NCBI RefSeq assembly: GCF_030014915.1
Contig: NZ_JAGIXS010000001.1
Span: forward strand, 868,001-932,000
Length of the DNA: 64,000 nt
Direction: 5' to 3'
Source: Pelomonas sp. V22
Lineage (GTDB): Bacteria; Pseudomonadota; Gammaproteobacteria; Burkholderiales; Burkholderiaceae_C
The position numbers and the translations under genes are program-made. Every line of letters begins with the position of its first letter. Within the stretch, counting starts at the first letter, position 1. Under the pieces are notes generated by a model. The model ran no database searches. It was not told where the DNA came from and saw nothing but the letters and a program-made list of their open reading frames with translations. This document shows positions 38,993 to 47,787 of the stretch, in pieces.

Positions 38993-39775
38993 TCAGCGCG
39001 GCTTGGCGAACAGGTGCAAGGCGTTCGCCACCTTGCGCAGCGCCGGCTCGTTGAACGGGCGCTCCATCACCGAACGGCCCTGCAGCAGCAAGGTGCTGGA
39101 GCCGCCGCCATCAAGGTTGATGGCATCGACCGCCCCCAACTGCGCCATGACGGCCGAAAGCTGGACGAGCGTGAGGCCGAGCACCGGCGGGCGGCGGCCT
39201 TCGGCCAGGGCGATGATCAGGTAGCGGCCCGTCGCGTCCAGGCCCACGGCCGTGCGCGGGTGCGTCATCGCGCAAAGGTTCTTGCAGCTGGCATCGTCCT
39301 CGGCCGTGCGCTGGCGCCCATGGTCCAGCAGCCAGGGTGTGCCCGCCATCACGTTGTGCCAACCCGGTCTGGCCTGCTCAGGTTTCAGCTCAATCTGGCA
39401 GCGCTGGGCGGCATCGCAGGCCAGCAGCGGGCTCTTCGGCACCTCGAACACCGGCGCCCAAGCCTGGCCGTCGCTGATCGTGATGCCGCGCACGTCGAAA
39501 GCCTTGTTGAAGAAGGAGACATTGATGCTGGCCAGCGCGCCGCTGCTGCTCTGCATCTGGTCCACCGATTTACCGCGCTCGGCGGGCGGCGAGACGCTGA
39601 TCCTGACGGTTTGCAGATCCACGCGCAGCGCATGCACCACGCTGTCGGGGAAGGGGCTGATGCGCGCGTAGTCCAGGCCGGGCTGGTTTGCTTGGTTTGC
39701 CTGGAATGGCGCCGGCACGCTGGCGCAACCGGCCAGTGCGGCCAGCAGCAGCAAGCACAGCAGCATCCGCCTCAT
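38993..39775 (-). CDS. phosphodiester glycosidase (NAGPA-domain) lipoprotein
   Basis: This 260-residue lipoprotein has lipobox LAGC with Cys17. The rest is a NAGPA domain (PF09992; phosphodiester alpha-N-acetylglucosaminidase family). ASINVSFFNKAFDVRGITIS lies early, HPRTAVGLDATGRYLIIALAEGR in the middle, and AINLDGGGSSTLLLQG near the end, which is the most diagnostic part. The family cleaves sugar-phosphodiester links. It is last in an operon with a serine hydrolase and a GntR regulator and overlaps the hydrolase stop by 4 bp. A role in cell-wall or amino-sugar phosphodiester turnover is inference. Confidence 0.85.
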   Translation of the reverse strand: MRRMLLCLLLLAALAGCASVPAPFQANQANQPGLDYARISPFPDSVVHALRVDLQTVRISVSPPAERGKSVDQMQSSSGALASINVSFFNKAFDVRGITISDGQAWAPVFEVPKSPLLACDAAQRCQIELKPEQARPGWHNVMAGTPWLLDHGRQRTAEDDASCKNLCAMTHPRTAVGLDATGRYLIIALAEGRRPPVLGLTLVQLSAVMAQLGAVDAINLDGGGSSTLLLQGRSVMERPFNEPALRKVANALHLFAKPR

Positions 39776-41100
39776 GTGGCCTCCCGCGCATGGGCCCACA
39801 GCAGCTGCTGCAGGCGCTCTTCGAACAAGGGCAGGCTGGAATGCCGGCCGCGGAACTTCTCGGGGTCGGCGCCCTCGCCCGAGATCGCATAGGCGATGGC
39901 ATGGCCGCGCTCGGGGTCGATCAGGAGGCCCGAGTGCAGGCCATAGGCAAAGCCCAGGTGGCCCCAGGCCTGCAGGCCCGGATAGACACGGTCACCGCGT
40001 CCGTCTGCGCTGCTTCGGTCGATGAAATGCTGCAAGCCGAGACCCCAGGCCTGGAACAGGCCGCCCAGGTTGTCGCCGTTGGCAGGCTCGGCGGCCTTGG
40101 CCTCGAAGCGCCAGTGCTCGCTGCACATCTGGCGCACGCTGGCCGGGCTGAGGAAGGCCTGGCCGCCATGCCGGCCCTCGTTCAAGAGCATGCGGGCGAT
40201 CACGCCCAGGTCCTTCACGCGCACGCGCAGCCGACCCTGCGGGCCGAAAAGCGTGCCATTGCTGCCGAGTTGGTAGCCGGCCAGGCCCTTGAAGGGCTTG
40301 GGTGGCTCGCGGCTGAAGTCGTCCACCTGCGGCACCCAGGGGCCGGCGGTGTCGTAGGCCTGCTCGCCGGTGCGCTTGCGATAGAGCACGGCCACCTGGG
40401 CCAGTTGATCCGGCGAAAAGGCCGAGGCATCGAAGCCACCCTTCATGCCCAGCGGGTCCAGCACCAGCTGCTGCATCAGGCGGTCGAAGCGCTGGCCGGC
40501 GGCCACTTCCATCAGCGAGGCCAGCACGCCGTAGTTCAGGTTGCAGTACTGGAAGAAGCGACCCGGCGCCTGCGCGCCCCAGGCCTTGGCCGCGATGCTG
40601 CCCTGCGGGCCGAGCAAGCCTTGCAGCGTGGCGGGCAGCTCGAAGAACAGGCCGCCTTCGTCGGTCAGGCCCGAGCGGTGGCTGAGCAAGAGGCGCGGCG
40701 TGATCGCCACCTCGGCAAAGCGCGGATGGCGCAGCTTGAAGCCGAGGCGCGCAGACACGTCCTCGTCCAGGTCGATGCGGCCCGCCTCCACCAGGCGCAT
40801 CAGGCCGAGCAGCACCACGAGCTTGGTGACCGAGGCAATGCGGAACAGCGTGTCGGGCGTGACCGGCAGCGCCGGCCGGCCTTCAGCCGCCATCACGCGC
40901 TGGCCCAGCTGCCCCTCGAAAACCACCTCGCCCCGGCGTATCACCAGGGCGCTGAGCCCGGGCAGCGGGCACTCGCGGTCGTCCAGCAAGGACTGCAATT
41001 TTTGCGTTAGCGATTCAGCAGCAAGGGCAGGGAGGCTCAGGCTGCCACCGGCGCAGGCAGCGGCCCAGGCGAGCAACTGGCGGCGCTGGATCTCATGCAT
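39772..41100 (-). CDS. serine hydrolase of the beta-lactamase class C / DD-peptidase fold
   Basis: This 442-residue periplasmic enzyme has the catalytic SxxK tetrad as SVTK (Ser90-Lys93) and the YxN motif as YCN (Tyr185-Asn187). The late HLGFAYG segment is the expected position of the third motif (K/H-T/S-G variant). The N-terminus has RRQLLAWAAACAGG followed by Ala-rich cleavage, a twin-arginine-like or Sec leader. Such proteins are carboxypeptidases, esterases or amidases; true beta-lactamase activity is less likely. Its start overlaps the GntR gene by 8 bp. Confidence 0.88.
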   Translation of the reverse strand: MHEIQRRQLLAWAAACAGGSLSLPALAAESLTQKLQSLLDDRECPLPGLSALVIRRGEVVFEGQLGQRVMAAEGRPALPVTPDTLFRIASVTKLVVLLGLMRLVEAGRIDLDEDVSARLGFKLRHPRFAEVAITPRLLLSHRSGLTDEGGLFFELPATLQGLLGPQGSIAAKAWGAQAPGRFFQYCNLNYGVLASLMEVAAGQRFDRLMQQLVLDPLGMKGGFDASAFSPDQLAQVAVLYRKRTGEQAYDTAGPWVPQVDDFSREPPKPFKGLAGYQLGSNGTLFGPQGRLRVRVKDLGVIARMLLNEGRHGGQAFLSPASVRQMCSEHWRFEAKAAEPANGDNLGGLFQAWGLGLQHFIDRSSADGRGDRVYPGLQAWGHLGFAYGLHSGLLIDPERGHAIAYAISGEGADPEKFRGRHSSLPLFEERLQQLLWAHAREAT

Positions 41101-41854
41101 CGCCGTCGTCCTCGGTCTCGGCCGGCTCGCGCGTCGTCACGATGGGGCGCATGACCTGGACCTCGAAGCGGTAGCGGTCGGCGCGGTACAGGGTCTTGGC
41201 GTACTCGACCACCTCGCCCGAACCCGCATGCGAGAGCCGCTCCACCAGCAGCGAGGGCGAGAACGGCGCCACGCCGAGGGCCCCGGCTTCCTCCTCGTTC
41301 AGCACCGTGGCCTGCAATTGCTGGCTGGCGGCGCGGATCTGCAGGCCGTAGCGCTGCTCCAGCAACTCGTAGAGCGAGCCGGTGGCCAGCACGGCCGCAT
41401 CGAAGCCGGGCACACGCGACTGCACCAGGTAGACGGTCTCCAGCGCCATCGGCTCGTCGCTGGCCAGGCGCAGGCGGCGCAGCTCCAGCAGCTGCGTGCC
41501 GGGCATGACCTTGAGGCGCTGCGCCAGCTTGGCGCCGGCTGCCAGCACGCGGCTGCCCAGCACCTCGCTCGAGGGAATCAGGCCGCGCTGACGCATCTCT
41601 TCGGAGAAGGACATCAAGAGCGGCTGCTTGACCACCGGCTGGCCCGACACAAAGGTGCCGGCGCCCTGCCGGCGCTGCAAGAGCCCGTCTAGCTCGAGCT
41701 CACGGAGGCAGCGGCGCAAGGTTTCGCGCGCCACCTCGAAGCGCTCGCTCAGCTCGCGCTCCGGCGGCAGGCGGCCGCCCTCACCGTTCTGCTGGATCAA
41801 TTCCAAAAGCCGCAGCTTGAGCTGCTCGCGTTTCTGATTGCGGTCCGGATTCAT
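41093..41854 (-). CDS. GntR-family (HutC/UTRA) transcription regulator
   Basis: This 253-residue regulator has a winged HTH at about 8-72 (GGRLPPERELSERFEVARETLRR, shown in part: LPPERELSERFEVARETL), then the conserved LLQRRQGAGTFVS wing and a UTRA ligand domain at about 90-245 with LLELRRLRLASDEPMALETVYL. HutC/UTRA regulators bind small phosphosugars or amino acids. It is the first gene of the operon with the serine hydrolase and the NAGPA lipoprotein. The upstream region has several TGGTCT half-sites, the core of the GlcNAc-regulator (DasR/NagR) operator. A GlcNAc-type effector is inference. Confidence 0.92.
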   Translation of the reverse strand: MNPDRNQKREQLKLRLLELIQQNGEGGRLPPERELSERFEVARETLRRCLRELELDGLLQRRQGAGTFVSGQPVVKQPLLMSFSEEMRQRGLIPSSEVLGSRVLAAGAKLAQRLKVMPGTQLLELRRLRLASDEPMALETVYLVQSRVPGFDAAVLATGSLYELLEQRYGLQIRAASQQLQATVLNEEEAGALGVAPFSPSLLVERLSHAGSGEVVEYAKTLYRADRYRFEVQVMRPIVTTREPAETEDDGDA

Positions 41855-41891
41855 GAGGGCAGAGTCTCCCCAGGGCCGTCGCTGCGGCGAT

Positions 41892-41987
41892 TGGTTTGCA
41901 GATGGTCTAGCAGCAATCCAAGCCGCCAGACCACATCGGGTCGATCAGGCGGCGAGTGTAGCCAGGGAGCAGACCATGGGCAGACCA
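41892..41987. promoter_or_regulatory. cluster of TGGTCT half-sites (DasR/NagR-like operator)
   Basis: TGGTCT occurs at 41903-41908 with TGGTTT 11 bp before it at 41892. The reverse complement AGACCA is at 41928-41933, 41971-41976 and 41982-41987, the last two again 11 bp apart. The unit at 41892-41908 is the inverted counterpart (14 of 17 bases) of the one at 41971-41987. The consensus for the GntR/UTRA regulators DasR and NagR is built on TGGTCTAGACCA. The cluster lies between the divergent GntR operon and the aldose epimerase gene and could control both. Confidence 0.55.
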
Positions 41988-42129
41988 AATATCGCGGACA
42001 GGGCTGTCGAACGCCCGACCGAGGGCAATCCACTAGCGGCCCGCCGCCCGCGCGTTGCGAGACTCCACAGCGATGCTGGACGCCCGCCCCTTTCCCCTTC
42101 CCTTTGCTTGATTGCCCTGACACCTGACC

Positions 42130-42987
42130 ATGCTGCACCCCCTGCGTTTGGGCGAACTCACGGCCACGGTGGCGGCCTGCGGCGCGGCCCTGCGCAGCCT
42201 GCGCCGGGGCAGCGAGGAACTCCTTGTCGCGGCCGAAGGCGATGAGCCCGCCTGGCCCACGCTGCAGTTCCCCCATGTGGGCCGGCTCCGGGGCGGCGGC
42301 TTCGAGCATGGCGGCCGCCGCTATGTGCTGCCGCCGCTCGGCCTGGCAGCACGCAGCGAGTTCCGGCTGCTGGAACGCACGGCCCACAGCCTGAGCCTGA
42401 GCCTGCGGGCCGATGCCCACAGCCGGGAGTGCTACCCCTTCGACTTCGAACTGAAGCTCAGCATCTGCCTGCGCGCCGATGGCCTGGCCGTGGATTACCG
42501 CGTGCACAACCGCGGCCTGGAGCGCCTGGCCTTCAGCCTGGGCTCGCAGCCGGCGCTGGCTCTGCCGCTGGCGCCCGGAGAGACGCTGGAAGACTGGTCG
42601 GTGGTCTTCGACAACGCCGAGGCGCCCGAGGTCTATCGCCACGAGGGCGAACTGCTCGCCGCCTTGCCGCAAGCCTTTGCGTTCAGCCAGGTGCAAAGCG
42701 TGCGCCTCGGCCAGCCGCATCTCGAGGCCGGGCCGCTGGTCTTCAAGAACATCAATTCGCGCCGGCTCGACCTGGTGCATAGGCGGCGGGGCCGCCGCCT
42801 GTCCCTGCACACCGGCGGTGCGCCGCACCTGGGCCTGTGGCCCACGGCCGGCGGCGTCTGCATCGCTCCCTGGTATGGCGTCGACGACGACGCGCAAGCG
42901 CCGCTGGAGCTCCTGGCCAAGCCGGCTGCCATCCAGTTGCCGGCCGGCCGCGCCTTTGTGGCGGGCTATCGCATCGAGCTGGGCTGA
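42130..42987 (+). CDS. aldose 1-epimerase family protein
   Basis: This 285-residue beta-sandwich protein of the galactose mutarotase superfamily interconverts sugar anomers. It carries a VAACGAALRSLRRG start, FPHVGRLRGGGFEHGGRRYVLP (the typical N/PxxGR region, shown in part: GRLRGGGFEHGGRRYVLP) and the later LGLWPTAGGVCIAPWYG segment with a Trp/Glu-type active-site region. It resembles the LacX-like subgroup rather than GalM. The ATG at 42130 is used. It is divergent from the GntR operon and shares the operator-like region. Confidence 0.85.
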   Translation: MLHPLRLGELTATVAACGAALRSLRRGSEELLVAAEGDEPAWPTLQFPHVGRLRGGGFEHGGRRYVLPPLGLAARSEFRLLERTAHSLSLSLRADAHSRECYPFDFELKLSICLRADGLAVDYRVHNRGLERLAFSLGSQPALALPLAPGETLEDWSVVFDNAEAPEVYRHEGELLAALPQAFAFSQVQSVRLGQPHLEAGPLVFKNINSRRLDLVHRRRGRRLSLHTGGAPHLGLWPTAGGVCIAPWYGVDDDAQAPLELLAKPAAIQLPAGRAFVAGYRIELG

Positions 42988-42992
42988 GCCCC

Positions 42993-43637
42993 CTAGGGAA
43001 TCCGCAGCTCGTACAGGGCGCCACCGCCGCTGCCCGCACTCAAGCGGCTCTGCCCCTCGCGCGCCCGGTTGCGATGCGCCTGGGCCACGGCCGTGCAGAC
43101 CTGCAGTCCGAGGCCGCTGCTGTGTTCGCCGGGCGCTGCGGCCTCGGGGCCCGGGCCGTCGTCGGCAATGCTGAAGACCAGCATGCCGTCTGCGTCCAGC
43201 GCCACCGTCAGGCGGATATGGCTGCGGGCGTAATGCAGGGCGTTGTAGAGCGCCGAGTCCAGCGCGAGGCGAAGCAGGTGGCGATCACAGACCCAGGCGG
43301 CCGGCAGCTGCTGTTGTGCCTGCTCCAGCGCCTGCGCCTCGATTTGCAGGCGGCCGCCGCTGAGCAGCCGCGCGTCGTCGGCCAGCTCTTCCAGCAACTG
43401 CAGCGGCGATTCTTCCTGCAGGTGCACCGGCAGGCGCCGGCCCGAGGCCAGGCGCTGGGTCAGCAGCAGGCCACTCAATCGGTGCGTTAACGCCAGCGCC
43501 TGCGCATGGCTGCAGGCAGCCAGCTCGCGGGCCTCGCCGGTGTCGGTGAGCGGCTGCAGGCGCGCCAGCGAATCGGCCAGCAGGGCCAGCCGGTTCTTCA
43601 GGTCGTGGACGATGACGCTGTCCAGCAGCTCGCTCAT
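42993..43637 (-). CDS. soluble sensor-less histidine kinase
   Basis: This 214-residue histidine kinase has no transmembrane or sensor domain. The phosphoacceptor box is VIVHDLKNRLALL with His11, directly at the N-terminus. The HATPase follows, with ALYNALHYARSH (N box), FSIADDGPGPEA (G1) and SGLGLQVCTAVAQAH (G2). It is 16 bp downstream of the receiver-TPR gene on the same strand, so the two are probably one two-component pair. The input must come from another protein or by interaction. The HDLKN H-box is typical of HisKA_2-like bacterial kinases. Confidence 0.88.
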   Translation of the reverse strand: MSELLDSVIVHDLKNRLALLADSLARLQPLTDTGEARELAACSHAQALALTHRLSGLLLTQRLASGRRLPVHLQEESPLQLLEELADDARLLSGGRLQIEAQALEQAQQQLPAAWVCDRHLLRLALDSALYNALHYARSHIRLTVALDADGMLVFSIADDGPGPEAAAPGEHSSGLGLQVCTAVAQAHRNRAREGQSRLSAGSGGGALYELRIP

Positions 43638-43653
43638 CGCTTGGCCTCCGCCC

Positions 43654-45270
43654 TCATGCCTTCACCCGCTCGCGGAAGAACTTGCGCGCCGCCGCCACGC
43701 GGTCGTGATTGGGATGGCGGGCCGCCAGCTGATCCAGCAGCTCGCGCGCCCGGCCGGCGTGTTGCTCGGCCTGGCCGAGGCGGTTCATCGCGATCAGGTA
43801 GAGCGTGCACAACTCGATCTGCACGCTGAAGTTGTGCGGCGCGCGCTGCAGCGCCGCCTCGCCAACGACGATGGCCTGCGCCAGATCGCCGCCGCGCTTG
43901 GCCTGCTGCAGCTGCTGCAGGGCCTCGACCACGTCCTTGCCTTCGCGTTCGACCTGCTCGCGGCAGGCCTCTTCGACCGCCGTGCCCTTGGCCGATTTCA
44001 GCGCGGCGGCCAGCATCATCGGCTGGTCGGAATTGTTGCGGGCCACGGCCAGGATCAGCTCCTGGCCCAGCTCCAGATGGCCGGTGGCCAGGGCCGAGCG
44101 GGCCATCAAGAGCTTGTGAGCATCGGGCAGGTCCGTCAGGCCGCCGCCCTGCTGGGCCTGGGCCATCAGCTCGGCCGCCTTGTCGGCCTGGCCCAGCTGC
44201 TGCAGGCCCTGGGCCTGCAAGGCGTTGCCGAGGGCCCGCGCCGCCGGCAGGTCGCCGAACTGCCGGCCCTGCTCCTGTGCCACCTGCACGCCACGGCCGA
44301 CCTCGCCCTTGTCGATCAGGGCCTGGGCCAGCAGCATGCCCTCGTGATGGCTGCGCTGCAGCGCGTGGCGATTCTTGGTGACGGCCGACTCCAGCGCGCG
44401 CACGGCCAGCGCCGCATCGCCGTTGGCCTGCGCCAGCTCGCCGAGCTTGATCTTGCGCTCGGCATTGGGCGCCAGTTCGGCCAGGGTCTGGGCCAGCGCG
44501 AGCGCCGCCGCCGCATCGCCACGCTCCTCGGCCAGCTCGAGCAGCAGGTCGTAGGCGGCGGCGTAGTCGGGCTGGCCCTGCACCAGGCGCTGCAGCACGC
44601 CCTCCGCCTGCGGCGCGCGACCGAGGGCGCGCAAGGCCTGGGCCTGGCCCAGCTGCGCCCAGGCGAGCTCGGAGTTGAGCGTGAGGGCCTGCTCGTAGCA
44701 GGCGCGCGCATCCTCGAAGCGGGCCAGCTTCATCAGCGCGGCGGCCTTCTGCTTGTAGCCCTCGCCGCGCGTGGCATCGGCGCGCTGGATGAACTCGTCG
44801 GCCACGGCGATGGCCTTGTCCCAGTCGCGTGCATCCATGGCCACGAGCAAGGGCGCCAGCTGCTGCTTGCGCGCGGCCAGGGCTTCGATCTGGCGGGCCA
44901 GCAGCTGGTCGGTGAAGGGCTTGAGGATGTAGCCGTCGGGCTGGTAGTCGCCGGCGGCCAACACATCGGCACGCAGCGAGTTCGCGGTGATGTAGATCCA
45001 GGGCGCGAGCGGATTGACAAGGCGGTTGCCGCGCGCAGCCTCGAGCAGTTGCTGGCCGTCGGCGCCCTCGCCCAGGTTGTAGTCGCAGAGCACCAGGTCG
45101 AAGCTGCCAACGCGCATGGCCTTCAGCGCCTCGTCGGCGTGCGCGGTCATCACGACCTGGCGGATGCCGAGCCGGTAGAGCGACTCGCGGATGATCTGCC
45201 GCATCTGCTGCTGGTCTTCGACCATCAGCACCCGGAACGCGCTGATGGGCTTGCTGGCCGGTGGCGCCAC
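43654..45270 (-). CDS. response regulator with receiver plus TPR domains
   Basis: This 538-residue protein has an N-terminal receiver (12-130) with VEDQ, phosphoacceptor Asp63 in VLCDYNLG, Thr95 in YITA and Lys117 in YILKPF. A TPR-like helical array fills residues 150-530, rich in Ala/Leu/Gln (for example YKQKAAALMKLARFEDARAC). There is no DNA-binding or enzymatic output domain, so output should be by protein contact. The best start is GTG at 45270, preceded by AGGGAG at five bases. Any start further upstream would run into the terminator of the peptidase gene. It pairs with the soluble kinase downstream. Confidence 0.88.
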   Translation of the reverse strand: MAPPASKPISAFRVLMVEDQQQMRQIIRESLYRLGIRQVVMTAHADEALKAMRVGSFDLVLCDYNLGEGADGQQLLEAARGNRLVNPLAPWIYITANSLRADVLAAGDYQPDGYILKPFTDQLLARQIEALAARKQQLAPLLVAMDARDWDKAIAVADEFIQRADATRGEGYKQKAAALMKLARFEDARACYEQALTLNSELAWAQLGQAQALRALGRAPQAEGVLQRLVQGQPDYAAAYDLLLELAEERGDAAAALALAQTLAELAPNAERKIKLGELAQANGDAALAVRALESAVTKNRHALQRSHHEGMLLAQALIDKGEVGRGVQVAQEQGRQFGDLPAARALGNALQAQGLQQLGQADKAAELMAQAQQGGGLTDLPDAHKLLMARSALATGHLELGQELILAVARNNSDQPMMLAAALKSAKGTAVEEACREQVEREGKDVVEALQQLQQAKRGGDLAQAIVVGEAALQRAPHNFSVQIELCTLYLIAMNRLGQAEQHAGRARELLDQLAARHPNHDRVAAARKFFRERVKA

Positions 45271-45310
45271 GCCTACTCCCTGCAGAGTCTTGCCGGCACC
45301 AGTATCGTGC

Positions 45311-45339
45311 AAAAAAAAGGCCCGCAAGCGCGGGCCTTT
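45311..45339 (-). terminator. intrinsic terminator of the S46 peptidase gene
   Basis: On the minus strand AAAGGCCCGC-GCTT-GCGGGCCTTT is a perfect 10-bp stem followed by five more T (eight T in all). It starts 25 bp after the peptidase stop and lies 40 bp upstream of the receiver-TPR start. Confidence 0.93.
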
Positions 45340-45363
45340 CCGGGGGGCAGTGTGCTTGCAGGA

Positions 45364-47532
45364 TTACTGCACGCCCATTTCCTTCAGCAGGTTGTCGGCC
45401 TTGTCGACCACCTTCATCTGCCACTGCATGTAGCGGGCGTCCAGCACGATGGAGCGGACCATCTTGGGGTTGAAGTCCACGTCGGCGATCACGGCATCCA
45501 GCGTGCCGTCAAACAGCAGGCCCACCAGCTCGGCCTTGGCGTTCAGCACCGGCGAGCCGGAGTTGCCGCCGGTGGTGTCCAGCGTGGCCAGGAAGTTGAC
45601 CGGCACATTGCCCAGTTCCTTGGCAGCGTACTTGTCGTAGTGCTTGGCCTTGATGGCGGCCAGCTGAGCGACCGGCGCATTGAACTCGCCCGTGCCCGTG
45701 GCCTTGGCGCTGACGCCGGCCAGGGTGGTGAACGGCGTCCAGTTGCTGCCATCGGCGCCCGGCGTGCGGCCGGTCACCTTGCCGAAGCTCACGCGCAGCG
45801 TGCTGTTGGCATCAGGGTACAGGGCTTCCTTGCGGCTCGCCTTGTAGGCCATCAGGGCCTTCATGGTGCTGGTGTAGGCCTGCTGCACGCGGCCGCCCAG
45901 TTCCTTGTCGCGGGTCTCGCGGGCTTCGTCGTCGGCGTACAGGGCCACGGCGGCCTTGATGAAGGCGTCGTCGCTGGCCTTGAAGTCGGCCGGCTTCTTG
46001 CCGACCCAGGCGGCGCGCTCGGCGCGGTCAGCCAGCTTGGAGCCGGCGTACAGCACATCGAGGCGCGCCTTGACGGCGGCTTCGTTCATGCCTGCCGTCA
46101 GGCCCAGGGCCGACAGGAAGGTCTGGTTCAGCGTGTTGGCCGGCTGGGCCAGGTACTTGACCAGGAAGTTGGCGGCGATGGCCTTGTCGACCTTCTCGTC
46201 GTAGCGGCGCTCCAGCGACTGCAGGCCGGCGTTGATGCGGCTCATGTCGCGGACCTGGTAGCCGGACTTGCGCTCGGCATCAGGCTTCTGTTGCTCTTCG
46301 GCCAGCTTCACCAGCATGCGGGCGGTGTTCAGCAGCGTGGGGCTGCCCATGCCCATGGCGGACTCGGCCTTGCCGATGGCCTGGCGCTCGGCGATCAGCT
46401 TCTCGGCCGTGGCGAAGTCGGCGGCCCATTCCTTGGCGCGCTTGGGATCGGCATTGACCCAGGCCTTCAGATCGGCATAGCCCTTTTGCTTGCGGTCCAG
46501 GATGTCGGAGCCGATGTAGCTCTCTTGCTGGCCCTGGAAGTTCTTCATCGTGTTGTTCAGGCCGGCGACCGTGCTGGCGTACTTCAGCTCGGCGTCCTTG
46601 CGGCCTTCGGTCTCGGCCTTGATGATGGCCAGACGCTGCTCGAAGGAGCTGATCACGGTGGGCTGCTGCCAGCTGAACGTGAAGTCCACTTCCACCGGCA
46701 GGCGATAGCGGTTGGTGCGGCCGGGGTAGCCGGTGACCATCACGAAGTCGTTTTCCTTCAGCGGGCTGCTGGCCAGCTTCAGGTAGGACTTGGGCTGGTA
46801 GGGCTTGTTGTCCTTGCTGTAATCGGCCGGCTTGCCGTCCGGGCCCACATAGGCGCGGTAGAAGCTGTAGTCGCCGGTGTGGCGCGGCCACATCCAGTTG
46901 TCGGTGTCGCCACCGAACTTGCCGACGCCGTCGGCCGGTGCGTGCACCAGGCGCACGTCACGGATTTCCATCTGCTTGATCAGCTGGTACTGCACGCCAC
47001 CGTAGAAGCCGTAGACGTTGCAGCGGTGGCCGGCGTCCTTTTCGCACTCGGCGACCAGGGCCTTCTCGTTGGCTTCCATCGCATCGACGCGGGCCTTGCC
47101 GGTCAGCGAGGCGACCTTGGCGTCGATCACGCGGTCGGTCACGTCCTTGACCTCGGAGGTCACGAAGACGCGGCTGCCCGGAGCGGCCGGCAGCTCATCG
47201 GCGAAGGTGGCGGCCAGGAAGCCGTTCTTGATCAGGTCGCGGTCCGGGCGCGAGTTGTACTGGATGCTGCCGTAGGCGCAGTGGTGGTTGGTCACCACCA
47301 GGCCCTGCGGCGAGACGAACGAAGCGGTGCAGCCACCCAGGCTGATCACGGCGTTCATCGGGAATTGGGTCAGGTCCTTCAGCTTGGCCGGGTCCAGGGC
47401 CAGGCCGGCGGCCTTCAGCGGGCCGGCGATCTGCGGCAGTTGCGAAGGCATCCACATGCCTTCTTCGGCATGGGCGGCACCGGCGGCAGCCAGGGCCAGG
47501 ACGGCCAGGCTCAGCGAGGAGAGCTTTTTCAT
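45364..47532 (-). CDS. exported S46-family dipeptidyl peptidase (DPP7-like)
   Basis: This 722-residue periplasmic serine peptidase releases dipeptides from N-termini. It has a signal peptide ending near residue 22 (AAHAEE). The chymotrypsin-like core has the catalytic His in TNHHCAYG (83/84), the catalytic Asp in GGDTDNWMWPRHTGDYSFYR and Ser658 in TGGNSGSPV. The substrate-pocket residue is Gly676 in LLFDGTLD. In the characterised enzymes Gly here belongs to DPP7 (hydrophobic P1) and Arg to DPP11 (acidic P1), so a DPP7-like preference is inferred. It is a monocistronic gene with its own terminator. Confidence 0.95.
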   Translation of the reverse strand: MKKLSSLSLAVLALAAAGAAHAEEGMWMPSQLPQIAGPLKAAGLALDPAKLKDLTQFPMNAVISLGGCTASFVSPQGLVVTNHHCAYGSIQYNSRPDRDLIKNGFLAATFADELPAAPGSRVFVTSEVKDVTDRVIDAKVASLTGKARVDAMEANEKALVAECEKDAGHRCNVYGFYGGVQYQLIKQMEIRDVRLVHAPADGVGKFGGDTDNWMWPRHTGDYSFYRAYVGPDGKPADYSKDNKPYQPKSYLKLASSPLKENDFVMVTGYPGRTNRYRLPVEVDFTFSWQQPTVISSFEQRLAIIKAETEGRKDAELKYASTVAGLNNTMKNFQGQQESYIGSDILDRKQKGYADLKAWVNADPKRAKEWAADFATAEKLIAERQAIGKAESAMGMGSPTLLNTARMLVKLAEEQQKPDAERKSGYQVRDMSRINAGLQSLERRYDEKVDKAIAANFLVKYLAQPANTLNQTFLSALGLTAGMNEAAVKARLDVLYAGSKLADRAERAAWVGKKPADFKASDDAFIKAAVALYADDEARETRDKELGGRVQQAYTSTMKALMAYKASRKEALYPDANSTLRVSFGKVTGRTPGADGSNWTPFTTLAGVSAKATGTGEFNAPVAQLAAIKAKHYDKYAAKELGNVPVNFLATLDTTGGNSGSPVLNAKAELVGLLFDGTLDAVIADVDFNPKMVRSIVLDARYMQWQMKVVDKADNLLKEMGVQ

Positions 47533-47787
47533 TGACTTCAGGTCCAGGTGGGCGCGCCGGGATTGGCGCGGGAGCAGTGGCCTTGTGGGCCGAACAGCAA
47601 AGCGCAGAAGACTAGCATCGATCTAAGGGTTTCCCCATAAGGCTTGTCCGCATGACGAAAGTCACCCCACCCCGGCGCCGTGCAAGCCGATACAAAAAAA
47701 TAGTCTGCGGCGGCCCGCCCATCCCCTGGCATCCGAGCCCTGATCGCGCGATAAAGAAGCCTGACGCCAAACTGACAGGAGCGCATC

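Noticed and set aside
43540-47535. 1331-codon plus-strand open frame
   Set aside because: Antisense to the receiver-TPR gene and the S46 peptidase gene, which have clear domains. The composition is unlike a real protein.
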